Assembly: GCA_902626045.1 (NCBI GenBank)
Contig: CACODU010000003.1
Coordinates: 1 to 52,733, forward strand
Direction of reading: 5' to 3'
DNA from: an uncultured Pelagibacteraceae bacterium
GTDB lineage: Bacteria > Pseudomonadota > Alphaproteobacteria > Pelagibacterales > Pelagibacteraceae
Length of the DNA: 52,733 nucleotides
The translations under genes were made by a program, and so were the position numbers. The notes below the pieces were generated by a model that worked only from the letters and a program-made list of their open reading frames with translations, did not search any database and had not been told where the DNA came from. Of the stretch, positions 25,836 to 33,788 are shown one piece after another; the first letter of the stretch is position 1; each line of letters begins with the position of its first letter.

Positions 25836-26159
25836 ATGGCAAAATTTTATACATTAGGATGTTACACAGCTAAAGGTCTTGGAGGATTTGTAAGCAATCC
25901 GTCTACAGACAGAAAAGCTGCTACATCTGCACTTGCTGCTTCTGTGGGAGCTAAAGTAACTCAATACTCGGGCCTAAGAGGAAAATACGACTTTATGGCA
26001 GTGATTGAAGGAACTTTTGAACAAGCTGCTGCAGCTGCTATGGTTGCTGTTTCTAGTGGTGCTGTTTCAGATTTTACAATTTTAGAAGATGTAGATCTAA
26101 ATGAGATAGCTAAAACTGCTCAGAAAATGGCTTCATCATACAAAGAGCCAGGAAAATAA
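25836..26159 (+). CDS. GYD-domain protein
   Basis: A 107-residue protein that fits the GYD-domain fold, another ferredoxin-like alpha/beta barrel: FYTLGCYTAKGLGGFVSNP, GLRGKYDFMAVIEG (the position of the GxYD motif) and ISKIA-like NEIAKTAQKM at the end. Function in bacteria is not established. AGGAAAGGGG precedes the ATG. Its TAA abuts the stop of the convergent methyltransferase with no spacer, closing the plus-strand run that begins at dctP. Confidence 0.75.
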   Translation: MAKFYTLGCYTAKGLGGFVSNPSTDRKAATSALAASVGAKVTQYSGLRGKYDFMAVIEGTFEQAAAAAMVAVSSGAVSDFTILEDVDLNEIAKTAQKMASSYKEPGK

Positions 26160-26867
26160 TTATTTTCTATAGCTAATACATTTTAAGGTATCAGTGAATT
26201 TTATTTGATTTTTATATTTAGATTTAATTTCACTGATACCAAATTTAATTTCTTTATTATTCATATTTAATAAGCATGAAATATATCTCTCTTTAATCAT
26301 TCTTACGTATTTTTGTTTCGAGATATTTACTTTGTAATTAAAGTTTGTGTAGCTTATTTCTTTTAAGTTTTTTTTGATAATCTTAAATAAAACTTCATCT
26401 CTTTTTAAACTATTTTCCAAATTTTTTCTCATTTTTTTAAAACAAGGTATCTTATTATTTTTTGTTTTTAGAGAAAAAATTAATATTTTACCTTTGGTGT
26501 TTAATCTTTTTTTAGCAAGATTTAGAAGGCGATTTAAATTTGTTTTTGAAAAAAAATGAATAGTTTGTTTAATTAATATTAGATCATATTTCTCTTGTTT
26601 ATTTAAATATTTTAAAGCTTCTACTCTCTTAAATATAATATTCTTTTTAACACCCTTATTACCAACAATATCAATTCCAATGGGTTTATTTCTAAATTTA
26701 TATCTCTGTTGAAGGGCGCTAATAATATTTGCTCTTCCACATCCAATGTCCAATATTTTTGAATTTTTATTTAAATTACTTTTTTTTTTTAAAAATTTAT
26801 TAAATTGAGAGATATACGATTTAGATGATAACCAGGTTTTATTATCCCAGTTTTTAAGTTTTTTCAT
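26160..26867 (-). CDS. SAM-dependent methyltransferase, class I
   Basis: A 235-residue protein with the SAM motif I ILDIGCGRANII near residues 39-50, an acidic end of strand 2 in GIDIVG, and the motif IV-like YDLILIKQTIHFF. The C-terminal half is Lys/Asn-rich and not distinctive. It is the last gene of the tau operon and its ATG shares one base with the pta stop. The substrate is unknown; cyclopropane- or trans-aconitate-type small-molecule methyltransferases share this topology. Confidence 0.75.
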   Translation of the reverse strand: MKKLKNWDNKTWLSSKSYISQFNKFLKKKSNLNKNSKILDIGCGRANIISALQQRYKFRNKPIGIDIVGNKGVKKNIIFKRVEALKYLNKQEKYDLILIKQTIHFFSKTNLNRLLNLAKKRLNTKGKILIFSLKTKNNKIPCFKKMRKNLENSLKRDEVLFKIIKKNLKEISYTNFNYKVNISKQKYVRMIKERYISCLLNMNNKEIKFGISEIKSKYKNQIKFTDTLKCISYRK

Positions 26868-27775
26868 TATAGGGCAACAACAGCAGCAGCCATAGAAGCA
26901 AGTCTTGCTTGAGTATCATCAGCTCTACTTGTAATTACAACAGGAACTTTTCCACCAACTACTACGCCAGCTGCGCAAGCGCCCATAAAAAAAATCATCA
27001 TTTTTACTAAGGCATTTCCAGTTTCTACGTTTGGAACTAACAGAATATCAGTTTTACCAGCAACCGCATTTTTGATCCCTTTAATTTGAGCAGCTTTTTC
27101 AGAAACTGAATTATCGAATGCCATTGGCCCAAATACTTCTGCATTTAAACCTTCTTCTTTTGCTCTTTTGGTAAGCTCACTTGCCTCTTGAGAGCTTGGT
27201 ACGCTATCTAAAACTTCCTCTGTGGCTGATAGCACTGATACTTTAGGTTTTCCAATTCCTATCCTATTCGCAAAATCTATCGAATTTTTTAATATATGCA
27301 TTTTAGTTTCTAATTTTGGCAATACATTTAATGCCCCATCAGTAATGATAAATGGTTTATCATTTTTTTCTAAAGTCATATGCCAAATATGACTAAGTCT
27401 TTTTTTTCCTATTAAATTCAAATCTCTTTTTAAAACAGCTTTCATAAGTACGTCTGTATGAATATGTCCTTTAACAATTATTTTAACTTTATCTTCACTT
27501 GCCAGTTTTGCTGCAATTGGTGCAGTACTATTTTCATCTGGTTCATTAATAATCTCATATTTAGAAATATCCCAGTTTAGTTGCTGAGCATTTTTCTCAA
27601 TAATTGATTTGTCTCCTATAAAAACTGGTAGTATTAAATTTGCATCTACAGCTTGTTTTGCTGACTCAATTGAAACTGGCTTTACAGCGTTAACTATTAC
27701 GGCTTTTGCTGGTCCTTTTGTTTTAGCTATTTTGAGCAAACTTTCAGGGCAAATAATTTCTTTTTTACTAAGCAT
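26867..27775 (-). CDS. pta: Phosphate acetyltransferase (Pta, PTB/PTA family)
   Basis: A 302-residue phosphotransacetylase-fold enzyme without the CBS/DRTGG or enoyl-hydratase domains found in longer forms. Family marks are VKGHIHTDVLMKAVL, HIWHMTLE with ITDGALNVLP, EVFGPMAFDNSVS, and the C-terminal TGNALVKMMIFFMGACAAGVV and ITSRADDTQARLAS. It would convert acetyl phosphate made by Xsc to acetyl-CoA. Placement in the taurine transporter operon strongly supports that role. Phosphate butyryltransferase is the alternative. It overlaps the Ldh2 gene by eight bases. Confidence 0.85.
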   Translation of the reverse strand: MLSKKEIICPESLLKIAKTKGPAKAVIVNAVKPVSIESAKQAVDANLILPVFIGDKSIIEKNAQQLNWDISKYEIINEPDENSTAPIAAKLASEDKVKIIVKGHIHTDVLMKAVLKRDLNLIGKKRLSHIWHMTLEKNDKPFIITDGALNVLPKLETKMHILKNSIDFANRIGIGKPKVSVLSATEEVLDSVPSSQEASELTKRAKEEGLNAEVFGPMAFDNSVSEKAAQIKGIKNAVAGKTDILLVPNVETGNALVKMMIFFMGACAAGVVVGGKVPVVITSRADDTQARLASMAAAVVAL

Positions 27776-28772
27776 TTAATTTTTCCATTTCTTTTAAAAT
27801 TTTTGGTGGAATAGATATATCTTTATTTAAATTCTTTTTATACGTCTTATTTTTTCTTTCACCTGGATATAAAATATTTGTAAATCCTTTCGCTTTTGGA
27901 AGTTTTTTGACAAGCTTTATATTTTTCTGCATTTCTTTAACAAATTTATTTCCGATAAAAATTTTAGGATTAATAGTAATAAATAAATGACCCATATTTT
28001 GGGGTCCTGAAAAATCATCAAAAGGATCTTTTGTTTTTCCTCCATGGCTACTACCTGTGAAAACACCACTTAGAATATCAACCATCCAAGCTAACCCAGA
28101 ACCTTTAAAACCTGCAATGGGTAATTGAGTACCCGTAAGAGCCTCTTTAGCGTTGGTAGTAATTTTACCTTTTTTGTTAAGAGCAACACCATATGGAATT
28201 TTCAAACCTAACTTTTCAGCTCTTCGTATAGTTCCCCTGTTTATTATTGACGTTGATGCATCATAAATGAAAGGAACTCTTCCTGTGGGTGCACCAAAAC
28301 AAATAGGGTTTGTTCCAAATAAAGATTTCTTTGCACCGTGCGGGGCTAAAGCGGCTGGCGCATTAGTAAAACAAAAAACTATTAATTTATTATTGACTGC
28401 TTGCTCTGCATAAAAACTTGAAAGTCCGTAATGTCCGCTTTTTTTTATAGCCACTAAACCTATTCCGGTTTTTTTTGCATTTTTAATTGCTTGTTTAATG
28501 CCAATATCAGCACTTACATAACCAATGCTGTTATCTGCGTCGATATAAGAAACTGAAGAACTTATTTTCTTTATTTTAATTTTAGGTTTAGGATTAATTA
28601 CCTTTGCTTTTATTCTATCGCAATACATTTTTAGTCTAGCCAAACCATGACCTCTTGCTTCCAATATTTCTGCTTTAATTAAATAGTTAGAACAAATTTC
28701 TGCGTGTTTTTTTGAAAGTTTATGTTTTAAAAATATTTGTTTAAGTTTTGATTTTAAAAGACTTTTTTTCAC
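27768..28772 (-). CDS. Ldh2-family (malate/L-lactate/sulfolactate) dehydrogenase
   Basis: A 334-residue NAD(P)-dependent 2-hydroxyacid dehydrogenase of the Ldh2 family. Marks are ARGHGLARL, the substrate-site GHYGLSSFYAEQA, GTNPICFGAPTG and LPIAGFKGSGLAWMVDILSG. The start is GTG 28772, overlapping the upstream TGA (GTGA). The family includes ComC, the (R)-sulfolactate 2-dehydrogenase that oxidises or racemises sulfolactate. In this sulfonate region that is an attractive assignment, but malate, ureidoglycolate and 2,3-diketogulonate enzymes have the same fold. Confidence 0.8.
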   Translation of the reverse strand: MKKSLLKSKLKQIFLKHKLSKKHAEICSNYLIKAEILEARGHGLARLKMYCDRIKAKVINPKPKIKIKKISSSVSYIDADNSIGYVSADIGIKQAIKNAKKTGIGLVAIKKSGHYGLSSFYAEQAVNNKLIVFCFTNAPAALAPHGAKKSLFGTNPICFGAPTGRVPFIYDASTSIINRGTIRRAEKLGLKIPYGVALNKKGKITTNAKEALTGTQLPIAGFKGSGLAWMVDILSGVFTGSSHGGKTKDPFDDFSGPQNMGHLFITINPKIFIGNKFVKEMQKNIKLVKKLPKAKGFTNILYPGERKNKTYKKNLNKDISIPPKILKEMEKLNA

Positions 28773-29203
28773 TTAAATTTTTTATTTCCTTTAGCTTCCC
28801 AAAAATTTGTTCTCTGCTCAGGGTTCTCAACTAGACTTTTACACATCATGCCATACTCTTTAGCAAGAGAAGTAAAATCTTTTTTAGCTAATTCTACAAA
28901 TTTATTAACTTTATCTTTTGTCATTTGAGACATTACTTCTGGATTTAATCCCATTATTTCCCCAAGATCATAGTTATATTTTAAAGATACATCCGCACTG
29001 TTTTCTAAGCTATCGACAATATTTTTATCTTTTCCCGCATCTTTAAAACTTTGCGCAGCAACTTTGTAAAAACTATAACAATTAACATAATCTCTTTGAA
29101 TATTTTCCATAACGAACTTTGCGACTTTTTTTTCTTTAGCATTTTCACTCGCACTTAAAGAGAAGGGAATTAAAGTTAAAATTATTAAAATTATTTTTTT
29201 CAT
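28769..29203 (-). CDS. Small secreted two-cysteine protein, unknown function
   Basis: A 144-residue protein with a signal peptide (MKKIILIILTLIPFSLSA, cleavage near residue 19). The mature part is helical with one Cys early (DYVNCYSFYKVAA) and one late (GMMCKSLVEN). I do not recognise it. It overlaps both neighbours by four bases inside the tau operon. Its size, signal and paired cysteines parallel the protein at 24114-24491 next to the TRAP operon. Confidence 0.65.
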   Translation of the reverse strand: MKKIILIILTLIPFSLSASENAKEKKVAKFVMENIQRDYVNCYSFYKVAAQSFKDAGKDKNIVDSLENSADVSLKYNYDLGEIMGLNPEVMSQMTKDKVNKFVELAKKDFTSLAKEYGMMCKSLVENPEQRTNFWEAKGNKKFK

Positions 29204-29892
29204 TTATATTTTTTCATAGAAGCTTCAGCTAAAATCAAATTTGGATCCATAAATGTTTTTGAAAGCTTAGCTTTCTTGAAAGATTTATATGCAAAAATAG
29301 CAATTGGCAACTCTGTACAACCCAAAATGATTTTTTTACATTTCTTTTTGATTAGATAATTTACCGCAGGCTTAATAGCTCTTTCGGCTTCCTTGGTTTT
29401 ACCCATTTTAACTAGTTTAATGGATTTATTAACGCTTCTTTGTTGTAACATTGCATTTGGCGAAATTAATAAAAATTTTTTATTAAAGTAATGACCATAT
29501 ACACCAGTTTTTATTGTTGCTTCAGTTGCCAATAAACCAATTTTAGAATTTCTTTTTAAATTTTTTTTTGCATTCAAATATACAATTTCTGGCATATTTA
29601 AAATTGGTATTTTAATTTTCTTTTTGAGATCTTTGTACCAATAGTGCGCGGTATTACATGGAATTGAAATAAACTTACATTTGCTTTTCTGTAAAAACTT
29701 GCATCCCTCTATAAGGCTTTTTAATACTTTATTATATTTTTTAAGATTTTGTTTTCGATCTGGAATATTGGACTTGTTGTATAAAACAAATAAAGGATAT
29801 TTTTGATCGGCTTTTCCTCTATTTAATTTTGCAAGCTTAGAGCAAAAATCTAATCCTGCTTGTGTGCCCATGCCACCAAGTATTCCAATCAT
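29200..29892 (-). CDS. Aspartate/glutamate racemase family protein
   Basis: A 230-residue cofactor-independent racemase with both catalytic cysteines: SIPCNTAHYWY near residues 77-87 and ILGCTELPIA near residues 190-199. It opens with IGILGGMGTQAGLDF, as in RacD-type aspartate racemases. It would interconvert L- and D-aspartate, or act on a related 2-amino or 2-hydroxy acid. It lies 15 bases after tauC in the same operon, an unusual neighbour for taurine uptake; a role on a sulfonated amino acid (cysteate) is speculative. Confidence 0.8.
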   Translation of the reverse strand: MIGILGGMGTQAGLDFCSKLAKLNRGKADQKYPLFVLYNKSNIPDRKQNLKKYNKVLKSLIEGCKFLQKSKCKFISIPCNTAHYWYKDLKKKIKIPILNMPEIVYLNAKKNLKRNSKIGLLATEATIKTGVYGHYFNKKFLLISPNAMLQQRSVNKSIKLVKMGKTKEAERAIKPAVNYLIKKKCKKIILGCTELPIAIFAYKSFKKAKLSKTFMDPNLILAEASMKKYK

Positions 29893-29907
29893 AAAATATA
29901 AAATGGA

Positions 29908-31815
29908 TTAACCTTTTCCTCGCCAAGGTATTGTTTTGTCTATTATCTTTCTAATTGTGATATCAAAAATTAATCCCAACATTCCCATAATAAATATTGT
30001 TATCCATATTACTTCATATTGGAAATATTTTTTCGCGACATTTTCTACGAAACCAACACCGGTAGTCCCAGCTAAAAATTCTGCTGCAACTAATGTTCCC
30101 CAACACATTCCTGTTGCAACTCTAATTCCTGTTAATATTTCTGGTAAGGAATTAGGAAAAATAACGTGTCTTAATATTTGCCATTTAGATGCTCCTAGAG
30201 AATGTGCAGCATGAATTTTCGATAACTGAGTTCCCGACGCGCCAGCTCTGGCTGAAATTATCATAATTGATAATGATACCATAAATAATAAAAATACTTT
30301 TCCAAGATTGTCTATTCCAAGTACCGAGATAACTAATGGCGCCCATGCCAATGGCGGAACAGGTCTGTATAGTTCAATTAAAGGATCAAAAAATCCTTTA
30401 GCAAATCTGTTTAATCCCATAAATAATCCTAATGGAACCCCAACTATAATTCCTGCTACTAAACCAAGGAACACTCTTAAAAATGAGTCCCATATGTGAC
30501 CAGTAGGAATTGGAATTTTAAATAAGTTAAAGTCTCCAGTTACAAAACTTAAAACTTTACTTTTGAAATTTGGCTTAATTTCACCTTGTTCATTATGAAC
30601 TGGGTACTCTCCAGGTAAAATATCTGCAAACCAATCTGGTATCAAAAAACCAATGATCTTACTTACATCCATCATTTCGAACCAAATTAATGGTATTTGT
30701 TTGTAACCGACATTTGGGTTTAACATTAACGTAAATTTATTAAGGGTATCTGATGGTTTTGGAAGCCATCTACCTGAGCCCTGTTCAGAACAACTTGGAC
30801 CACTTGAAATGATCGTACCTGAAGGAAACAAAAGAAGATCTACCCATCTAAGACTGCCTTGTTCTTTTTTTTGTACGTTATCAAAATTGATTATTGATGC
30901 CTGCATATCATTTAGAGTATTAGGTGGAAATATACTTGCGTATTCAATTCTACGTGCAATCTTAAGAATATCTTTTGCCAATGAAGAGGAAATTTCCTCA
31001 GAGGCGCTTAAACTGTCTCTATAATCTTTTATTTCTTTTTTTAGTTTTTCTAAAGCAGAAGTATATTGTTCGTTATGATTTTTAAGTTCAAAGAATTCAT
31101 CGCTAATTAAATTTAATTCTGTAGCTGCTGCCTGAAATTTTAAACCGCGCTTTGTTTTTGGAATAAAGGGAATTTCAATTGTATTTTCAATTGAAGTACT
31201 TGATGCTTTCCAAGAACCTTCTTCCTCTGCAGCTTCAATTCTTTCTCGTTCTTGTTCAGCGCTCTCATTTGGATAATCACTTCTTTTAAAATTCTCAGTT
31301 AAATTTATAATTTTTTCATTAATTAATTTGATTTGTTCTCTAGTGTCGTTACTTAAAAGCTGTTCATTTGTTAGCAATGGTATTGTGTTTTTAGTTTGAG
31401 AGACAAAATTAATTAACTTACTTTTATCCTGATTTTTGATATCTGATTTTTCTATTTCAATTGAGATTTTATCTAAATTTTCTGTCTCAGTTTCTATTAC
31501 CGATGTACTCTTAAGTTGACGTTCATCAATTGGAAATAGATATTTAAGTGAAAGAAGAGACTCATTTACTTTACCAACTTGGCAAAGTTCATTAGCTGAC
31601 TTTGGAAAAAAAGACTTAGCTATGTCCCATGAATAATAGAGCCAAACTAATAAAAGAAAACTACTTCCTACAATAACCCAATGTATACCTCCTTTGGCTC
31701 TTTCAGGATTTCCAAAAACAGCATCGACTTTTTCGGTTCTAATTAATTTTCTGCCATATAAAACACACCCTACAATGGCGAAAAAAAATAAAAATGTTAA
31801 AAAACCTGTGATCAT
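29908..31815 (-). CDS. tauC: Taurine-type ABC transporter permease with long extracytoplasmic insertion
   Basis: A 635-residue permease, more than twice the usual 250-280. Two N-terminal helices (about residues 2-22 and 44-65) are followed by some 330 residues of mostly helical, charged sequence with coiled-coil character (EKLKKEIKDYRDSLS) and few hydrophobic segments. The standard BPD_transp_1 domain occupies about the last 200 residues, with SLGASKWQILRHVIFPNSLP, the EAA loop that contacts TauB. Operon position after tauA and tauB, with zero spacing to tauB, supports taurine. The insertion presumably lies in the periplasm and may help the TauA-TauC contact. Confidence 0.85.
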   Translation of the reverse strand: MITGFLTFLFFFAIVGCVLYGRKLIRTEKVDAVFGNPERAKGGIHWVIVGSSFLLLVWLYYSWDIAKSFFPKSANELCQVGKVNESLLSLKYLFPIDERQLKSTSVIETETENLDKISIEIEKSDIKNQDKSKLINFVSQTKNTIPLLTNEQLLSNDTREQIKLINEKIINLTENFKRSDYPNESAEQERERIEAAEEEGSWKASSTSIENTIEIPFIPKTKRGLKFQAAATELNLISDEFFELKNHNEQYTSALEKLKKEIKDYRDSLSASEEISSSLAKDILKIARRIEYASIFPPNTLNDMQASIINFDNVQKKEQGSLRWVDLLLFPSGTIISSGPSCSEQGSGRWLPKPSDTLNKFTLMLNPNVGYKQIPLIWFEMMDVSKIIGFLIPDWFADILPGEYPVHNEQGEIKPNFKSKVLSFVTGDFNLFKIPIPTGHIWDSFLRVFLGLVAGIIVGVPLGLFMGLNRFAKGFFDPLIELYRPVPPLAWAPLVISVLGIDNLGKVFLLFMVSLSIMIISARAGASGTQLSKIHAAHSLGASKWQILRHVIFPNSLPEILTGIRVATGMCWGTLVAAEFLAGTTGVGFVENVAKKYFQYEVIWITIFIMGMLGLIFDITIRKIIDKTIPWRGKG

Positions 31816-32613
31816 TTAAACTTCTTTTCCCATTATTTCTTCTTCCATGTCCCATATCATTGAGAGAATTTCCTCTCTTTTAGAGACGAACTCTTTATTG
31901 TTTTTAATGTCTCTTAAGTCCTCTTTAAGACCCATTGATGCAAAAGGTAATTTATACTCTTTATGTATTCTTCCTGGTCTTGGTGCCATAACATAAACTT
32001 TTTCTCCAAGTAACAACGCTTCCTCAACAGAGTGTGTAATAAGAATAATAGTCTTTCCAGTTTCTTTCCAAATTTTGAGAACTAAAGATTGCATTTTTTC
32101 TCTTGTTAAAGCATCTAAAGCTCCTAAAGGTTCATCCATCAATATTAATTCTGGATCATTAATTAAACATCTTGCTAAAGCTACTCTTTGTTGCATTCCT
32201 CCCGATAATTGATAAGTGGGAGTATTACCAAAGCCTTTTAGTCCAACTATATCTAACCATTCATCAACTTTCTTTTGAGTTTGAGCAGCATCTTCTTCTT
32301 TCATTCTCAAACCAAAATTTACATTCTCAGCAACAGTTAACCATTCAAATAAAGCACCCTGTTGGAAAACCATTCCTCTATCCACACCTGGCCCATTAAT
32401 TTCTTTATCATTAAGAGTGATTTTTCCTGAAGTTGGTCTAATAAATCCTGCTGTAATATTTAATAATGTTGTTTTTCCGCAACCTGAAGGTCCAAGCACA
32501 GTTAGTAATTCTCCTTTTTTAATCGTAAAATTTAAATCTTTTAGAGCATGAACGGTTTCTCCCTTGGGAGTTTTAAATATCATATTTAAATTTTGAGAAA
32601 TTAGATTGCTCAT
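31816..32613 (-). CDS. tauB: Taurine-type ABC transporter ATP-binding protein
   Basis: A 265-residue ABC ATPase of the nitrate/sulfonate/taurine group. Walker A GPSGCGKTT is at residues 41-49, followed by the Q-loop region FQQGALFEWLTVAENV, the signature LSGGMQQRVALARC, Walker B LILMDEPLGALD and the switch His in ITHSVEEA. It powers uptake through TauC with TauA as binding protein. The stop abuts the tauC start. A strong hairpin separates it from tauA. Confidence 0.93.
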   Translation of the reverse strand: MSNLISQNLNMIFKTPKGETVHALKDLNFTIKKGELLTVLGPSGCGKTTLLNITAGFIRPTSGKITLNDKEINGPGVDRGMVFQQGALFEWLTVAENVNFGLRMKEEDAAQTQKKVDEWLDIVGLKGFGNTPTYQLSGGMQQRVALARCLINDPELILMDEPLGALDALTREKMQSLVLKIWKETGKTIILITHSVEEALLLGEKVYVMAPRPGRIHKEYKLPFASMGLKEDLRDIKNNKEFVSKREEILSMIWDMEEEIMGKEV

Positions 32614-32639
32614 AAAAGAACTATATTAGATATTTTGAT

Positions 32640-32676
32640 AAAAAAATAGGCACCAATAATATTCATTGGTGCCTAT
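32640..32676 (-). terminator. Intergenic hairpin between tauA and tauB
   Basis: A perfect 12-bp stem: ATAGGCACCAAT (32646-32657) and ATTGGTGCCTAT (32665-32676) around a 7-base loop. Read on the minus strand it is followed by seven T (complement of 32640-32646), so it is an intrinsic terminator or attenuator between the binding-protein gene and the rest of the operon, matching the arrangement after dctP. Confidence 0.88.
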
Positions 32677-32693
32677 AATTTTTCTTTCAAGAA

Positions 32694-33632
32694 TTACGGT
32701 AAAAACTTAGTAGTTACTGTACCTCTTGGAGTGTCAAAACCTTTTAAAAACTTAGCAAGGTTTCCACTCTTCATAGATTTTTTTGTTTCTTTTGGCGTTA
32801 AGAATTTGAAGCCACTTAAAGTGTCTTTCATGTCAGCAACTTTCATCTCTGACTCTTTAGACATAGCTTTCATATCACTTCCACCTTTTCTGTATCTCTC
32901 ATTAGCTTCATGAGTTAATTCTACGAAAGCTTTCAACATACCTGGATTTTCTTTCATAAATTTATTTGTTACAGAAACGATATCTATACCCATGATACCT
33001 CCAGCACGAGCTTCATCAACTGTAAGTAGTCTTGTTCCAACAGATGTAGCAGATTTAATAGAGTTACCTCCAAATAAACATGCCATTACAACATCGCCAC
33101 TAACTAACGCAGCAGCACCTTCTTCAGGATCCATTGCAATTATTTCCATTTTTTTTCTGTCAGCACCAACTATTTTCATACTTTCTGTGAAAACGTATTC
33201 AGCCATTGTTCCAAGAGGAACTGCAACTTTCTTACCTTCAAGTTCAGAAGCATTTGCTTTTGTAATACCAGACTTTTTAGAGGTAACACATGTTGTTCCT
33301 CCCATTCCGTATTCCATTGCAACGTCTACTAAACTGATAGGTGCTTTTGCCTTAACAGCATTTATGTAAGGCATTAAACCTTGTGAGTAAGAGATATCGA
33401 TATCTCCTGCTAACATAGCATCAGTCATTGCTACACCGTTTGTGAAATTAGTCCACTTCACTGGTACACCTAGAGCTTTTGAATATGCTTTTTTGTTCAT
33501 GTCCTCAAGATTTGGAGATGGCCATTCCAAAAAGTACGCAACTCTTACTTCTTTTGCAGCTGAGTTAGCTACTGTAGCAGTTAGAGTAAACGCAAATAAA
33601 ATCCCAAGAACTGTGCTAATTATTTTTTTCAT
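32694..33632 (-). CDS. tauA: Taurine ABC transporter substrate-binding protein
   Basis: A 312-residue periplasmic binding protein with a signal peptide (MKKIISTVLGILFAFTLTAT, cleavage near residue 24). The NMT1/TauA-type fold is shown by VAYFLEWPSPN, GDIDISYSQGLMPYINAVKA, LEGKKVAVPLGTMAEY and ALVSGDVVMACLFGGNS. It heads tauA-tauB-tauC and is divergent from tpa, whose product acts on taurine, so taurine is the likely ligand. GGGAG precedes the ATG. It is followed by a terminator-like hairpin, which should favour excess binding protein. Confidence 0.9.
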   Translation of the reverse strand: MKKIISTVLGILFAFTLTATVANSAAKEVRVAYFLEWPSPNLEDMNKKAYSKALGVPVKWTNFTNGVAMTDAMLAGDIDISYSQGLMPYINAVKAKAPISLVDVAMEYGMGGTTCVTSKKSGITKANASELEGKKVAVPLGTMAEYVFTESMKIVGADRKKMEIIAMDPEEGAAALVSGDVVMACLFGGNSIKSATSVGTRLLTVDEARAGGIMGIDIVSVTNKFMKENPGMLKAFVELTHEANERYRKGGSDMKAMSKESEMKVADMKDTLSGFKFLTPKETKKSMKSGNLAKFLKGFDTPRGTVTTKFLP

Positions 33633-33788
33633 AGTTCTCCCATATGGTTTGTTTAATAATAAGATTTAAGATTAAAATTAATAAGATGTAAACAGAAGAT
33701 TGTTTGTGTTTGACCATATTGATTTTACAACCAAAGATTGTATGTTATATTTCTTGTCAAACTTTAACAATAGTCTACAAATCAAAAT
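33633..33788. promoter_or_regulatory. Divergent tauA / tpa intergenic region
   Basis: This 156-base spacer separates taurine uptake from taurine transamination. For tpa, TTGTCA (33754-33759) lies 16 bases before TACAAA (33776-33781), a possible weak promoter ending only seven bases before the ATG. Since no Shine-Dalgarno is seen there, the tpa message may be almost leaderless. A GGGAG ribosome site serves tauA. No convincing operator was found. Confidence 0.35.
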
